This document shows, piece by piece, positions 12,523 to 24,379 of a stretch of DNA of 64,000 nucleotides. Position numbers and translations under genes: made by a program. The notes below the pieces were generated by a model. It was not told the DNA's origin and ran no database searches. It saw only the letters and a program-made list of their open reading frames with translations. Position 1 is the first letter of the stretch. Each line of letters begins with the position of its first letter. Location of the stretch: contig JAPTHN010000012.1 in the NCBI GenBank assembly GCA_026936325.1, forward strand, positions 39,566,537 through 39,630,536. The letters run 5' to 3'. Source of the stretch: Platynereis dumerilii. Taxonomy: Eukaryota; Annelida; Polychaeta; Phyllodocida; Nereididae.

Positions 12523-12749
12523 CCCCGGGAACTCACTTTAGTCCGAGCCCATGGGACATTAAATGGAGGCGGTTGTATACAGTGTTCTATGCTGGGGCAA
12601 CTGAAAGACCCTGGGCAACCCTGAATTAATAGGGTATGTTCCAGACTCCCAGTCTTCTCATCTCATCATCATACGGCGATCGCCTGCCTCAATATAGCCC
12701 ACTAAGGTGCTGAAGAGGCATAAAACACAAACAAACAAAAACAAAACAA
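12523..12749 (+). mobile_element. SINE family B, 5'-truncated
   Basis: Begins at the 'ccccgggaactcactttagtccgagccc' region (base 12524 on), lacks the tRNA-like head and ends in (AAAC)n. It is flanked by a perfect 13-bp target duplication, ATCATATTTGACA, at 12510-12522 and 12750-12762, so the 5' truncation happened at insertion. The body contains 'catacggcgatcgcctgcctc', shared with the copies at 22986, 52198 and 54841. Confidence 0.9.
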
Positions 12750-12762
12750 ATCATATTTGACA

Positions 12763-14529
12763 GAAAAAAGTGTATATTAACATTTTAAATGTACCTGGTA
12801 TCTATTTAAATCATTGCCAATGGTGTTTTAAATCTATTTCCACTGTAAACCTTCACATACTAGTACTTCAGATTGAAGATTCAGGATCTGCTGATATAAT
12901 GGAATTCATGTATTCAGACAAAATTCTAAAGTTGGTCTTCTTTTATCTACAATCTAATGAATCTGTATACAATTTACATCATTCCGTAATATGAAACACA
13001 CATGTGTGAAAATATGCTTATGGAACAATTTAGGCATGACTGACACAGTTAACATGTTTGGCTTCCCTTGGGAAATTTTTATGCATAAAAATTATTCAGT
13101 TGAGTCGTAATGGTGCACTTGATCACATGGTGCCCCAAAGCCCACTATAAAATCAGTTTAACATTACGATGATGCAGATTTTCTAAACCTGAAATATATC
13201 TCATCCTAAACCGGTTGAGGTATATTAAAAAAAAATCATAGATGTGCAGCTGATACTACTATAACTACACAGTATAAAAGTTTAGGAATTAAAATAGTCT
13301 AGATTTCCTTAATATTGCAATAATTTCATTTTAGGAAATAATGGTGAACATGACAGAATCTGAAGCTGGTTGTTATATTCCAATAACTAAGTGAAGAAGA
13401 AAAGTTCTCTAATTTTGAGGCACGTTTCAAGGCATTTCCACCAGATGGCAGCACCAGATTGATTCAGATGATTTCTGCTGGTGTTGAGAAAGAAGTTTTA
13501 AGATTGTGTTGTCTAAAATAGAATGATAAAAACTTTTCACAAAACAATGAACAGTAGATATGTGCCCTCTCAGTAGATAATAACATTAAAAGTTACAAAA
13601 TTCATTTTAAAAAATCCATTAAAACTAGTTGTATATAAAAAAATATCCTTCTACAAAAATGACCACACCAACTGTACGACAGACAACACTACAACACAGT
13701 GACGGAAAAAGAAAATCTTCTTCATGGGCTCTTTGCTGGAGCAGTAGCAGCCCGAGATTCCAAATCTTTAAAGCTGAAATAGGCGGCTACTGGAGCCTTA
13801 TTTTGGCAAAAAAGAGCTGGAGGACTGAAAGAGGGAACATGATCACGAATTCCACCACTGATCATTTGGTCAGCTGTAGCAGGGCAGAGCTTCCCCAGTT
13901 TGTTTTTAAGGGAGCTCAGCTCCCCCAACCTCCCCCGCCATTTCCATCACTGAGTGTCACCCAGGAAATGATGACATATTGTTCTGAAGTTTTGCACAAA
14001 AGATATATCAGATGGTCTAAATTGATACAAATTCAAAGAAAGAATTAATGGAGAAAATTGCCACATTGGTAAAAAGGCAGATGTCACCTGTTTTTTAGGC
14101 ATGGAAGCTGACTTGTGTGCTTCAAATCGTAAATTCGATGTGCCTTTTAGGGCGTTAATTTTTTACCTTTCCCCAGATCGGCCCGACTTTGAATTAATTA
14201 ATTTAAATTGAGCTAAATTTGCCTGGTAATGGAATAAAGTACAGGTTTCAAATCTGTGGGAGATGCACATATCTGTTGGCAGAAAAATGTCTATCTACGG
14301 AGTTTTGCTTTGAATTTCATTAGTATTTTAGTCATGAAAATTCATAAGGCTCAATAATATTTTTATATTGTGCACCTTTCCTGACCAAATTCTAGGATGG
14401 GCCAGCTAGGAGTGTTTTCTCAAAATTTCCCAAAAAGTATTTTTATGATCAGGTTGGATTTTCACACATGTTTTCCAATATTTCTTGATTTTAACCTTGT
14501 CCGACCTATCAAAGGCTTTGAGCAAACTT
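12763..14529. other. Intergenic DNA with one weak ORF
   Basis: A 139-codon ORF (13629-14048, plus) and a 68-codon antisense ORF overlap at 13722-13928. Neither resembles a known protein to me, and neither has clear splice or start context. A small acceptor-like site with a short open stretch ending at about 13393 is also too weak to call. Confidence 0.35.
13438..13450 (+). promoter_or_regulatory. CTCF-core-like motif
   Basis: CCACCAGATGGCA fits the core CCASYAGRKGGC at every position. It lies outside any element I can define. A match this short is only suggestive. Confidence 0.3.
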
Positions 14530-15770
14530 TTAAGATAAGATAAGATATTACTTTTTGTATCATCAATAAACATATGTACATGATGAAACTCGATTTGGCA
14601 TAAATAGACAAGCACACCAAGCAGTGCAAATAAATAAATATGATATGACAAGAGTAAATTATAATACTGAAGTAGATATATACAAAGGATCACAGACTAG
14701 ATTTATGGTTGTATAACTTGATGGCATGATTTACAAATGTATTGGCATATCTAGTGGTACGATGTTTTGGCACACAGAGTCTTCTACCCGATCTCAAGAA
14801 ATTAAATTTACAATGGAGTGGGTGTTTTTCATCTTTTAGTATTTTTGTCAACATTTTCAAACAAGATTCATCATATATTCCATTTAAATTTCTTGTTTCT
14901 ACACCCATTTTCCTAGCTGCTCTGATCATCTTTACAAGCTTATTTCGATCTTTGTTGAGTGATGATCCATACCAAGTTACAATAGCAAAATTCATTACAG
15001 ACTCAACAATTGACTTATAGAATAATGACAAGATGTTCCTATCTAGATGGATATTATAGAGAATTCTTAGATGGTGCAGTCTCTTTATACATTTGACATA
15101 GACAAGATGTAAATTGTCTTTAAAGTTCAGCTTATCGTCAATGACAACACCCAAATATTTATAATTACTAACAAACTGTACAGTTTCTTTTGATACCACA
15201 AGTGGATCACATTCGTCTTTGTCAAGTCGGAAATCTAAAATCATTTCCTTAGTTTTCTTCACATTTAAATTTAAGAAATTCATTTCACACCATGTAACAA
15301 AAGCATCAACCTCATTTCTGTACATGCATTCATCGTTGTTAACAATATTTCCGATAATGACTGTATCGTCAGCATATTTTAAGATGGTACAATTTTCATA
15401 ACAGCTCCTACAATCATTCGTGTATATGGTAAATAGTAGAGGGGAGAGTACACACCCCTGTGGGGCTCCAGTGTTTGTGAGTATACAATTTGAGACAACA
15501 TTTTTGAATCTGACAAACTGTGGTCTGGCAGTGAGATAACTATGTACCCATTTTATAATGTTGCTGTTGACATTCATATCAAGTAATTTACTTAAAAGCA
15601 CATGAGATTGTATAGTATTAAATGCACTGGAGAAATCTATATACAATACTCTTTGAGTACGCTCTAGGCTTTTCTAAATGTGAGCATATTACATCTATGA
15701 GTGTGAGTACAGCATCATCTACACATTTACCATCAACATAAGCAAATTGTAGAACATAAACAAATAACCA
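14530..15770 (-). mobile_element. LINE, Rex1/CR1-like, 5'-truncated
   Basis: The minus strand holds the C-terminal two thirds of a non-LTR reverse transcriptase, then a short 3' UTR ending near a (TAAGA)-like tail at 14534-14547. The reading frame is visible from about 15770 (FAYVDGKCVDDAVLTLID) and shifts once near 15655 before the main ORF. The endonuclease and N-terminal parts are absent, as expected for a 5'-truncated insertion. Fragments of similar LINEs lie at 46260-46800 and 57395-58525. Confidence 0.85.
14690..15646 (-). CDS. LINE reverse transcriptase fragment
   Basis: A 318-residue open frame whose product would copy LINE RNA at a nicked target. Visible RT motifs are DFSSAFNT at residues 4-11, GAPQGCVLSPLLF at about 62-74, and the catalytic KYADDTVI at about 91-98. 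A KYLGVVIDD stretch follows at about 164, then the thumb and C-terminal region (MIRAARKMG at about 234-242). The ATG is internal to the original frame. Homologous sequence continues upstream in another frame to about 15770, so this is a relic and not a gene start. The 'SPLLFTIYTNDC' wording is typical of the Rex1/CR1 side of the LINE tree; that placement is from memory. A single frame break in what remains suggests a moderately young copy. Confidence 0.85.
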   Translation of the reverse strand: MYIDFSSAFNTIQSHVLLSKLLDMNVNSNIIKWVHSYLTARPQFVRFKNVVSNCILTNTGAPQGCVLSPLLFTIYTNDCRSCYENCTILKYADDTVIIGNIVNNDECMYRNEVDAFVTWCEMNFLNLNVKKTKEMILDFRLDKDECDPLVVSKETVQFVSNYKYLGVVIDDKLNFKDNLHLVYVKCIKRLHHLRILYNIHLDRNILSLFYKSIVESVMNFAIVTWYGSSLNKDRNKLVKMIRAARKMGVETRNLNGIYDESCLKMLTKILKDEKHPLHCKFNFLRSGRRLCVPKHRTTRYANTFVNHAIKLYNHKSSL

Positions 15771-16395
15771 AATGTTTACATGTGACTGTTGTAATAATGT
15801 GGTAATTGCTTTGGTCCTTCAAATCAGGTATTTGAGGTAGTAGTAAAATAATATTTTACTTGCAGTTGCAGTTTTGGACCACTCTACAGTTTGAATACAT
15901 CACACGGGTTTCATGCCGTTTAACTTTACAGCTTTATAAGACTTAAGAGTACTTTCTTTTCTGATTTTGAAGAATGCAATAGTCATGTTATCAAATTGTA
16001 AGCCATAATTGGCAATATACTCACATGTTTTTTTATCCCTTACCTATGTCAACTTGATGAGCATGTAGTCCATTGAGGTTGCTGAGTATGTATATCTTCA
16101 GGCTTTATAAATGAAGCGCCGCCAAACCAAATTATGTATGTTGCATGGTCACATCTGCAAAAGCAATTTTCAAACTACACCACCAACAAAAACAAACAAT
16201 AGAGAAAAAAAATTGGTTGTGATGCTTTGAATGCTTCATAACAGCTTATTGAAATTTACAGTTCATTTAAAAGAATGAATCATTCTGTATGACAGGTTTA
16301 AAATTTTCAGAATTTGCTATCTTTTGTTCGCATGTTTTAATGATAGATACTTTTTTAAAATGTGTTGTTTTTTCTTAACATAAATGAGAACTTGT
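15771..16395. other. No feature recognised
   Basis: AT-rich, with short ORFs only. Downstream flank of the minus-strand host gene. Confidence 0.5.
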
Positions 16396-16401
16396 TTTAT
16401 T
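16396..16401 (-). terminator. Polyadenylation signal AATAAA (minus strand)
   Basis: AATAAA on the minus strand about 83 bases after the stop at 16484-16486. The spacing is right for the 3' end of the gene whose last exon is 16484-16584. Confidence 0.5.
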
Positions 16402-16483
16402 AATGAGACTTAAGAAAATAGAATGATCCATTTAAGGAACAACAGAAACCATACCGCAGCATCCATCATTATATTTGATGATG

Positions 16484-16584
16484 TCAAGAAGGTGTGCGCT
16501 TGTCAGAAAATGCCCCTTTCACAGTAGCCCTAAATTGCATTGCGCCTCTCTTCTCACAGAAAATCATGTTGTTGATAAATCCTG
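16484..16584 (-). CDS. Terminal coding exon of an unrecognised host gene
   Basis: On the minus strand an acceptor (ttttaattccag) opens a frame that joins in phase with the exon at 16948-17034. The single carried base A plus CA gives Thr, then GFINNMIFCEKRG and on to a TGA at 16484-16486. An alternative acceptor three bases later would also keep frame. An AATAAA lies 83 bases downstream. The 34 residues are charged near the end (KGAFSDKRTPS). I do not recognise the family. The consistent phase across three exons and the poly(A) signal are the reasons to believe it. Confidence 0.6.
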
Positions 16585-16947
16585 CTGGAATTAAAAGCAT
16601 CACTGAATCATTTGCAAAACATGAATAATATTCAATATATGCTAGGGTTAATTTTCTACCAAACTTTACTACTAAAATGCCTGTCACTTACATGCTGTGA
16701 TAAAAACATAAAAAAACATAAACTTCAGACATTTAAAAATATTTTGGATATAAACCGGTGGATGGAATCACTGTGATGAAACAGTTTTGTTCATGGGTTT
16801 TCTGATTTAAAGACCATTATTAAAATTATAAAACCTCAATGGGTATTACTTGTGTTTTCTGTACTTTCTGGATGAACTTGGCATTGTCCAATATAATTTT
16901 TTGTATAATAATATCGTACTGACAGTTGATAAAGTTGATATACTCAC

Positions 16948-17034
16948 TGAAATTGATCCATCCTGGCATTGTGCAGGCTAAATGTACAAATAATTCTCCA
17001 AATGTGTGTCTTTCAGCCAGTGCTATTGTTGCAC
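16948..17034 (-). CDS. Internal coding exon of the same host gene
   Basis: An 87-base exon bounded by acceptor 'cttatttacaaacag' and donor A|GTGAGTAT. Introns on both sides are phase 1. It encodes 29 residues including ALAERHTFGELFVHLAC and ends PGWINF. The stop-free frame agrees with the frames of both neighbours, which is unlikely by chance. No family was recognised. Confidence 0.65.
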
Positions 17035-17422
17035 CTGTTTGTAAATAAGATAGAAGACATGTGAAATAAATCTTAACAGTTTATCAATTAGAAGACAAAT
17101 GTTGTGCTCTTAATGGCAGGTTAGATTGTTGAATGTTGTTTGTGACAGCTACTGGTTAGTTGCATAGATCAACAAAACAGTTTGAAGCAGCTTACACAAG
17201 TGCAGAAATGTCAGCTGATTAGCAATAACTGTAAATTAAATATGCTCAATCATCCTGAGAAATAAAATTGAAAATTCAAGCATTTTTAATAGAAATTTAG
17301 GCAGTTATATATACCTATGACAACAGGTTCACAGAAAAATAAAAGCATGATTAAATTACAGCTTGCTGAAGGAATTTACTGTCCACTAAAATCTTTAAAA
17401 AATAAAGACAACAACCACTTAC

Positions 17423-17629
17423 TGTAATATTGTTTTCCATAATTTCCCATAGCCTTTTCACCTTTCTCAACAATGTGGTTTATTTCCAGTGCTGGTTTGA
17501 CATTATATATAGTAGTATATAGTAGGAATGCTGTGTCCACTGGTACTCTTGCACTTGACCAGCATGTTTTCAGTGCCTGACATGCTGGGATCAAATGATC
17601 CTCAGTCATGCTTGACGGGTGTGGCAGCA
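17423..17629 (-). CDS. Coding exon of the same host gene
   Basis: A 207-base exon (69 codons) with acceptor 'actggctacag' and a strong donor ACA|GTAAGTGG. It begins with two bases of a split codon and ends with one, so it is a symmetrical phase 1-1 exon. The product part reads VLPHPSSMTEDHLIP, then CQALKTCWSSARVPVDTAF and ends at NYGKQYY. Joined to the next two exons it makes about 132 residues. Earlier exons must lie beyond 17.7 kb on the minus-strand upstream side, but I could not pick them out of block C. Function unknown. The sequence looks cytosolic, with no signal peptide or clear membrane segment in this part. Confidence 0.65.
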
Positions 17630-17834
17630 CTGTAGCCAGTATGCAAATTTTGAAAGTGAAGCTTTTGTACAATTTTCAATAGTTGCTTAAAATTATCCTA
17701 TGGCAATTTGTAATTTGTTAAGCTATATTCAATATATGAAAAGGTAAAAATATGGAGCTTTAAAAAAAAGTTAATAAATAATTTGCCTTTTCCTGACCGA
17801 CTTCCTGACCTGCTTACTGACTCCTGTTTTACAG

Positions 17835-17946
17835 GAAATGAAATTGGTCATAGGCTCCACCAAGTTGACGAAAATCACAAGAATAGTAAAATATTATGCA
17901 AAAGTGGGAGACTTTGAAGTATTTATGAAAGGCCCAGGTGTGCAAG
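17835..17946 (+). CDS. Orphan plus-strand exon with strong splice sites
   Basis: Acceptor 'ctcctgttttacag' and donor CAAG|GTAAGT bound 112 bases. One frame is open throughout and reads EMKLVIGSTKLTKITRIV, then KYYAKVGDFEVFMKGPGVQ. It lies 206 bases from a minus-strand exon, so either two genes overlap head to head here or one of them is nested in an intron. No family is recognised. Because the exon-like stretch also reads open only in one frame, coding is likelier than chance, but partner exons were not found. Confidence 0.45.
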
Positions 17947-19857
17947 GTAAGTTTTGTGAACAGAATGCACTATTGCACATATTTGAAAACCATGCCGCTA
18001 CTGCAAGGGAAGCATTTTGTTGACTGAATCGGGCGACTCTCAGCAATGGAATCGCATGCCCTTAAGTGTTTTTGTCTCATTCTTGATACATCCGCCCATG
18101 AGTATACTCCCTGGCAAATACTGATCAGCTGACCATATACTGGTTTTTCTCCCCGATACTGACTTTTTCCCTGCTGTATTGGCCCAGAAAAAAACACAGT
18201 ATCAGGGAGAAAATGTGCCTAGACATGGGATAATAACCATGTCCAGCTGGATAGTGCCTTGTCAAGCAAAGATCATCTCCATCAGTCCTTTTTCCACCCT
18301 CAGCATGCAGACCAAATCTAAGACCTTTTTGACCTCTCAAACTCATCTGGTTACACTGACAGGAAATTACTCTTGAAACTTTTGCTGTTGATAGTCTTCG
18401 CAAAGGTTTCAAATTCCCCACAAATTCCAAAATAACATTATCAGTGACCAGTTGAACAAAGTCAGTATGCATGGTTAAAACTTAATCAAAAACAAATTCT
18501 TTTGCAATTGTGAAGAGCTGGGTAAGATCTTTTATAAACATTGTTAAACACACATTGTGGGCCATCTCAGAAACATTTCTGAAAAGTGACAGATGTCTAT
18601 GGACAACTTGAGGACATCACTATTCATGCCTATCTGTACCATGCCTTCTTTGCCAAGATAATCTTCATCAGACCTTAATCAGTCTCAGCATGCTGACCAC
18701 ATATCTGACCTTCTGACCTTCAAACTCATCTGACAGGAAATTACTCTTGACACTTACGCTGTTGATAGTTTTCTCATTGGTTTCAATTTCCCCACAAATT
18801 TGACCATTTTACGGACCATTTAGGCAAAAATTCTAACAGCCAGCCTCTGTGATAGACAAAATTGCTTTGCAATTGTTGGGAAGGAAAATATAATGGAGAT
18901 ATTTGGGCTCACTGTAACGAGAAATTTCAAAAAACTCCACTCAGAAGCTGCCATTGTGCAATTAGTTGTTGAGATAAGCATGATGGAACGATAGCTACTT
19001 CGTCATACACGGCAGAAGCTGTTGGTGTTTCCATGGTGATGTAGCCCACCGCTGCTATTTTTTCTAAAGAGGAGGCCATGCTTATATTTTCCAAATTTTT
19101 TAAGAGTGATTTCTGATCAAAGAAATATGTAAATAACAAATAAATATTCTGGACAGAAACTATAAAAGTCATATTTTACATGTATATGAAAAAGGGAGTG
19201 AGCCTTCCATCTTATTATCTTATTCGAAATCTGAAATACCTATATCTCGTGATCACATGCTGTCAGTGTTGTGCTATAGTTTTTTCCTGAGGTTCAGCAT
19301 ATATCTGATATACAAGTCTGGCAATAATGATGTAAAGAAACACTTTGAATCCTTGAAAATACCTTGAAAATTGCCATAAAACTTCTTCACTGAGATGCAG
19401 TATCTCAACTTGAAAGTAAGATTATATATCTGTAGATTTCCTGGAAATTCACCATGTCTAAAATGCTTGTTTAAATTGATTTCTTTGGTTGCAGAGTATT
19501 GGCAGTGTCTTTGATAAATATTGGCCTTAATTTAATGGAGATATCATTGATCAGGGCCTATAACAGATTGAGATGTGGTTCAGAAGAAATCAAGCAATAT
19601 ACTGTACTTTGGATTCAGCATCAAAAACAATTTGAAAACACAGATAAATCTGTGATTATTTTACGAGTTAATAAATTGAAAAAAAAGTATTGTGCATCAG
19701 GGTACGAATGGCCTGTGTAGCACAGTACGTGGCAGCTGCCCAGTGGTGTGCCTATGGGTCGCACGAGCCCTCTATATTGGACCTGTGCATCCCTCCCAGG
19801 TGCCCCCCACCATATGAACTTCTTGACTATAGCTAAAATATACAGTTAGTATCATAA

Positions 19858-20059
19858 GGCCACACATAATTGATTCTTAGCTTCGCGGACCCACCGACAC
19901 AATAGATTTCCTGCCGATGGAAAAAAAATGAAAAAAAAATTTTTTTTTTTGTTGACATTATAAGAAAATTTTTTTTCACCTTTTTTTTGTCCTACCGACC
20001 GACCTTAGAAAAAGTGCCTTGAGAGGATCCGAGAAGCTAAAGATCAATTATGTGTGGCC
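19858..20059. mobile_element. Harbinger-like MITE, 202 bp, copy 1
   Basis: Ends GGCCACACATAATTGAT and its inverse, with 'ttagcttc(t/g)cgga' just inside. TAA is duplicated at 19855-19857 and 20060-20062. The centre is an A-run followed by a T-run. It is shared at the same place with block D (33560-33761), so it predates that duplication. Confidence 0.85.
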
Positions 20060-21884
20060 TAATAGTGGGTGCCCCAGAGAATCGCGTGTCCCCCAGTTGC
20101 TCCCCCCTCCCCGCTTGAGACCCGCTCATTTTGCCACTGTATAGCAAAGGGCCCATCGACTTATTTTACCAAGTGGCCCGAATTGTCAACAGTTCGGCCC
20201 TGGTTGGTATTTATCTCAAGCCGGAATGTCAATGCAAATATTCGTATTTATTTATGTTATCACGGATACACCGAAAATTCAAGAATGCCAACTTAACCTT
20301 TGGCATCAATACCTTCAGTCAAAAATAATATCAAGAAGAGAAATTTTTCTGAATCTGACTTGGAGGCGTTTCGTCAGTATCGATATACACTGAATGTATA
20401 CAATGAGGCGGAATAAGAAACTTGCAACAGTCAACCGAAATCCTTGGCAACAACATCATCCGTCAAAAATAATAAAAAGGAGCAAACTCTTTTGGCATCT
20501 GTCTTGGAGGTGAAACCTCAGCAATAAGCAGAGATGAGCATCTGTCAAGGGAGGCAACACAAGAACACCTCAATTTGCACCTTGTCACCTGAATATCACC
20601 CACAATATGATCTAAGTAACATCAGGGACAAGCAGATTTAGAAGGAGGAATAAGATATATATCCCTGACTGTAAATCATACCTAAAAAGTATTTGGAGTG
20701 TGCAATTTGTGAATGAAAGTCACAAAGTACTTTACTGGAGATATATCCATGCAAAAAAGTTCACATTAGCTATTATGTGCAACATAGTCAAACATATGGT
20801 GCCCTTCATCAAATATAAATATGTCGTGCACCACACAATGTATTTCTGATAAGTATATATTTGGAAATACCTAATATTTCCTTTCTTTGTATATATATAT
20901 ATATGATTATGACCCAACCAAAATCAAAAGATTTTGTTTTGTTGAATGGTGAGAGACCTGTTTATCAAATCAATGTTATATTATAGTATTTCAAAAGGAA
21001 ATTATGCAACAGAGCATTATGTGCCTACTAATTCTCTCTTCATAAAGTTAATTTACTTCTCCATTTTTTACAAATAAATCACTTCAGCTCATGACTTGCA
21101 AATCTGATTCAATCTGTTGTTGCTTTAGGTTTTATAGCTTCTTAACAAAGAGAGATTTATTTCTATCATGGCAACATTTCATTAACATTGTTGCTAAGTG
21201 GTTCTTTGGCGGTTGCATAGAAAGCCATTCTATGTCTGTTGTTTCTCAGATCATATACGTAAATCATCTCTGACATGCTAAGTATTACACAATGAATCTT
21301 GTGATAGGTGAAGAATATATTCAAAATTATATTTGAAGCTTTTGTTATGAATTATATGATGATTGGACTTGAGGTTATACATTCCTGCTCAATGAATCTT
21401 GCAAAGGAATAATTTATTGAACACAATTCCATCATTCTGCCAGAGCTCCTTAAAAAGTCTAAAACATAATGTTATATGAGTGTGCTAGAAAAAAGTCAAC
21501 CCTTTTAAAATGCAAAACATTAGATTCCCTCGTGTTCTTTTATACAGTGGGTGCAAAATTACAAATCAATTAGGATTTTTTCATAATATCTAGTATTTTG
21601 ATATCCTTCACATATGAATGATATATGTTCCAAGGAGCCAGTACCTTGTAAATTTTGTCCCATTCTGATGAAGCACCATGAAGTACATTTGTTAGTTTTG
21701 GGATATTTTTTGCTGAAATTGCATGATAATCTGAGACGCCAAAAAACCGGGTAAAGGGCTGTTTTGAGGCATAACTCTTCACTGCACCAATGGAATTTGA
21801 CAAATTTGCAGGGTATTTGCACCATGGAACATGGATTAAAATAACGTGCAATCACTTTAAGAGATGCTTGTAGATCTATAGACT

Positions 21885-22045
21885 GCCCATGATAGTATGT
21901 ACCCCTTTGCCTGTCACCTGTGACCTGCACAAAGATATCTGGCATGTGAGACCTGCAGAGGGTATCTTGCATGTGAGACCTGCTGGAGGGTATCTGGCCT
22001 GTGACCTACTTTTGGTGATTGACCTTTGACCTGCAGAAACTCAGC
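21885..22045. repeat. Degenerate ~30-bp tandem (ATCTGGCATGTGAGACCTGC)
   Basis: Three to four imperfect units built on 'tatctggcatgtgagacctgc'. The 137-codon minus-strand ORF 21559-21972 runs through it and is not recognisable. The region is absent from block D. Confidence 0.5.
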
Positions 22046-22301
22046 CTGTTTGTTTTCTTTATTAATTCCTTCATCTCAGAAAGACACCAAAAATTTATCA
22101 ACGCAAGATAAAATTCTATTGAGATTGTATGCAAAGTTTTAATGACAGAGATGAAAAAGCATGACCAAGGCAGTTGTCATAAGTTTCAGAGCCATCCTCC
22201 CACAATAGAGATGCCTCTTGCAAGCAAGCAAGCATCTCTAAAAAACTAAAACATTCTGCCAGTGGTAATTTTTTCGATTAAAAAAGAACATACGACATCC
22301 A

Positions 22302-22622
22302 CAGGGGCGGACTGGCCTATGTGGCAAAGTGGCAACTGACATGGGCCCATCCACTCAGGGGGGCCCACAAGATATCAAAAAATAAAAATTTTAAGAAAAA
22401 GAGCAAAATTTTGCTGTCAAGTTCATGATTATGTGTCGAAAATACACAAACTGAAAAGGACAGCCTTCTCTCATATGGAGGCTTCCAAACAAATATTAAC
22501 AATTTGCCAAATTAGACCTGTAGAATTTTCCTCTTTTAATTGGAAATAGCGCCAACGGTAGAGACGTGGGGGCCCAGTGAATTATTTTTCCACGGGCCCG
22601 AAATGCCGCCAGTCCGCCCCTG
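22302..22622. mobile_element. hAT MITE, 321 bp
   Basis: Starts CAGGGGCGGACTGGC and ends with the inverse (GCCAGTCCGCCCCTG). A perfect 8-bp target duplication GACATCCA lies at 22294-22301 and 22623-22630. The block D counterpart near 42115 lacks the insert. This TIR type is widespread among animal hAT MITEs. No ORF of note. Confidence 0.95.
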
Positions 22623-22985
22623 GACATCCACCAAAAACTCCTACCTCTCAATGTTGGCTTCAAGTCACAAACCACCCTGTGCTTTTTCTGTAATGATTTT
22701 TGTGTAAGATTCATTTCTGAATTTTCTTCTTTTTTTTTCTAGAGAAATCAGATTTTTCAATGATGACTTTAATATCCTTTCATTAGATTCAGTTAGTTAC
22801 ATATGAGGCATTTAAATGAGTCTGTTGTAATGTAGATTATTTATAGAGCAGCGATATCATGTAATTTCATACAGTCCAACGTTATTAAAATTAATGTTAT
22901 ATTTCAGTTTCATGTAGTTTGCTATCTTCTCAGAGTTATGAATGTAACTTAATTTCCTTTCCATTAATCTTAGCTGCATTTTTAT

Positions 22986-23284
22986 GAGTTCCTCCGTGGC
23001 CTAATGGTTAAGAGTGCTTGTTTGCACATCCACTGGCTCTGAGGGCGTCGGTTCGAATCCCACCCCGGAACTCAATTTAGTCCGAGCCCACGGGACATTA
23101 AATGGAGGCGGGTTGTATCCAGTATTCTATGCTGGGGCAACTGAAAGACCCTGGGTATCCCTGAATGAATAGGGTATGTACCAGACTCACAGTCTTCTCA
23201 TCTCATCATCATACGGCGATCGCCTGCCTCGATATAGCCCACTAAGGTGCTGCAGAGGCGTAAAACACAAACAAACAAACAAAC
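22986..23284 (+). mobile_element. SINE family B, full-length
   Basis: The tRNA-like head (box A region GTGGCCTAATGGTTAAGAG; box B GGTTCGAATCC) is followed by the family body and an (AAAC)n tail. A 14-bp target duplication AGCTGCATTTTTAT lies at 22972-22985 and 23285-23298. The block D paralogue near 42450 has one copy of this target and no SINE, so the insertion is younger than the duplication. Confidence 0.95.
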
Positions 23285-23450
23285 AAGCTGCATTTTTATA
23301 ATTTTGATTTGAATTGTTTAATGATTGACACATATAGAATGCTATTCGGTTCAGCAATGCGGATGACAAACATCTGGAGGATTCTTTTTTGGGAAAGATT
23401 GATTTTAGGTTTATTTCAAAGAAGATGGTATATAAAGTTCTTGTTGCATG

Positions 23451-24379
23451 TTTTTTCAATAAAAAAGCCGATAATTTTCTTTTTTTCTTATAACAAACGA
23501 CAGCCTATTAAACTAGTGAAAAAAAAAAGCCAATAGCCAGAGACAACAATATGACACTTAAGGACGAATCGGAAAATCAAGCCAATGTGAAAAACAATGA
23601 CATTTTATTCTGTTTTTCCAGGTTGAGTTCCATTAACCAATTACTATAATTTATTAATATTTTTCTTTGGATTTGCAATTTGAATTTTACTTTTCAGCCC
23701 ATTAACCCAATAAAGCAGTGACTGCACTTCCATATGAAGGCCAAATCTTGAAATTGAGCCACTAATAAGAAACATCACATTTATCACATTTTCCATTTTT
23801 CCATTCTTATTCAGTTCAATTGACCAATTAATGTTTTGTAATATAAAATTCACATTCATGTTTTCAACAATTATCCACACAGAACAATTGATATTCGAGT
23901 TTTTTAAAGAATGTTTTGTGTCTTTTTAGCAAGAAACATATTCATTTAAAGCTCCCTGCAAAACAGCTCACAAGGCCACATTGAAAGACATTCCATTGAT
24001 GTGGGGGCATGCTCTTTTTTTGCAGTGAGCTTTACAAGAATCTCTCTCTTGCTTAAAAAAATAGAATTAACTTCGCAAGTTGAAAATTATTCAATAATTC
24101 CCAATTTGCAAAAAGCTCTGAAGACATTTCATTCATTGGAACAATCTCCATACCTCTATTTGAGAAGGTTCTGTTTTGGAAATGGACTGCAGCATGTTTG
24201 GAAACTGAAAGGCACTGTATAACTTTTTGAAATGAAAGCAATCAATTTTGTCAGTGCAAGCAGATATCCACTTGTGCGATATAATCCTGTCAAACTCAGC
24301 TGGCTCTCTTCAAAAGTAGCACTGTCAACTAGACAAAACTCACCCGAAGAAGAAGAACTATTCAGATATGAAGTAATGG
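23451..24379. other. Unique DNA, nothing recognised
   Basis: Short ORFs on both strands (largest 78 codons, 23644-23880 minus) without coding signs. No repeat structure visible to me. Confidence 0.45.

Larger units (their letters stand above)
18232..23450 (+). repeat. Segmental duplicate block C
   Basis: Paralogous to block D in the same order. Examples are 18241 onward against 32115, 18900 against 32695, 19300-19700 against 33080-33460, 20866 against 34041/41100 and 22690-23340 against 42120-42500. C alone carries the hAT MITE at 22302, the SINE at 22986 and roughly 0.5 kb at 20250-20760 that is missing from D. A broken relative of the 102-codon minus-strand ORF of D (32862-33170) lies at about 19085-19360. 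It keeps IFKVFSRIQSVSLHHYCQ and then hits a stop. Confidence 0.8.

Noticed and set aside
13629-14048. 139-codon ORF as a gene
   Set aside because: No recognisable domain, no start or splice context, and an equally good antisense ORF overlaps it.
21559-21972. 137-codon minus-strand ORF
   Set aside because: It runs through a degenerate tandem repeat, is absent from the paralogous block, and I recognise no family.
22988-23070. Functional tRNA genes at this and the other GGTTCGAATCC sites (37940, 50105, 53340, 54841)
   Set aside because: Each box B is part of a SINE with a conserved non-tRNA body. Acceptor stems do not close, and target duplications surround two of them.
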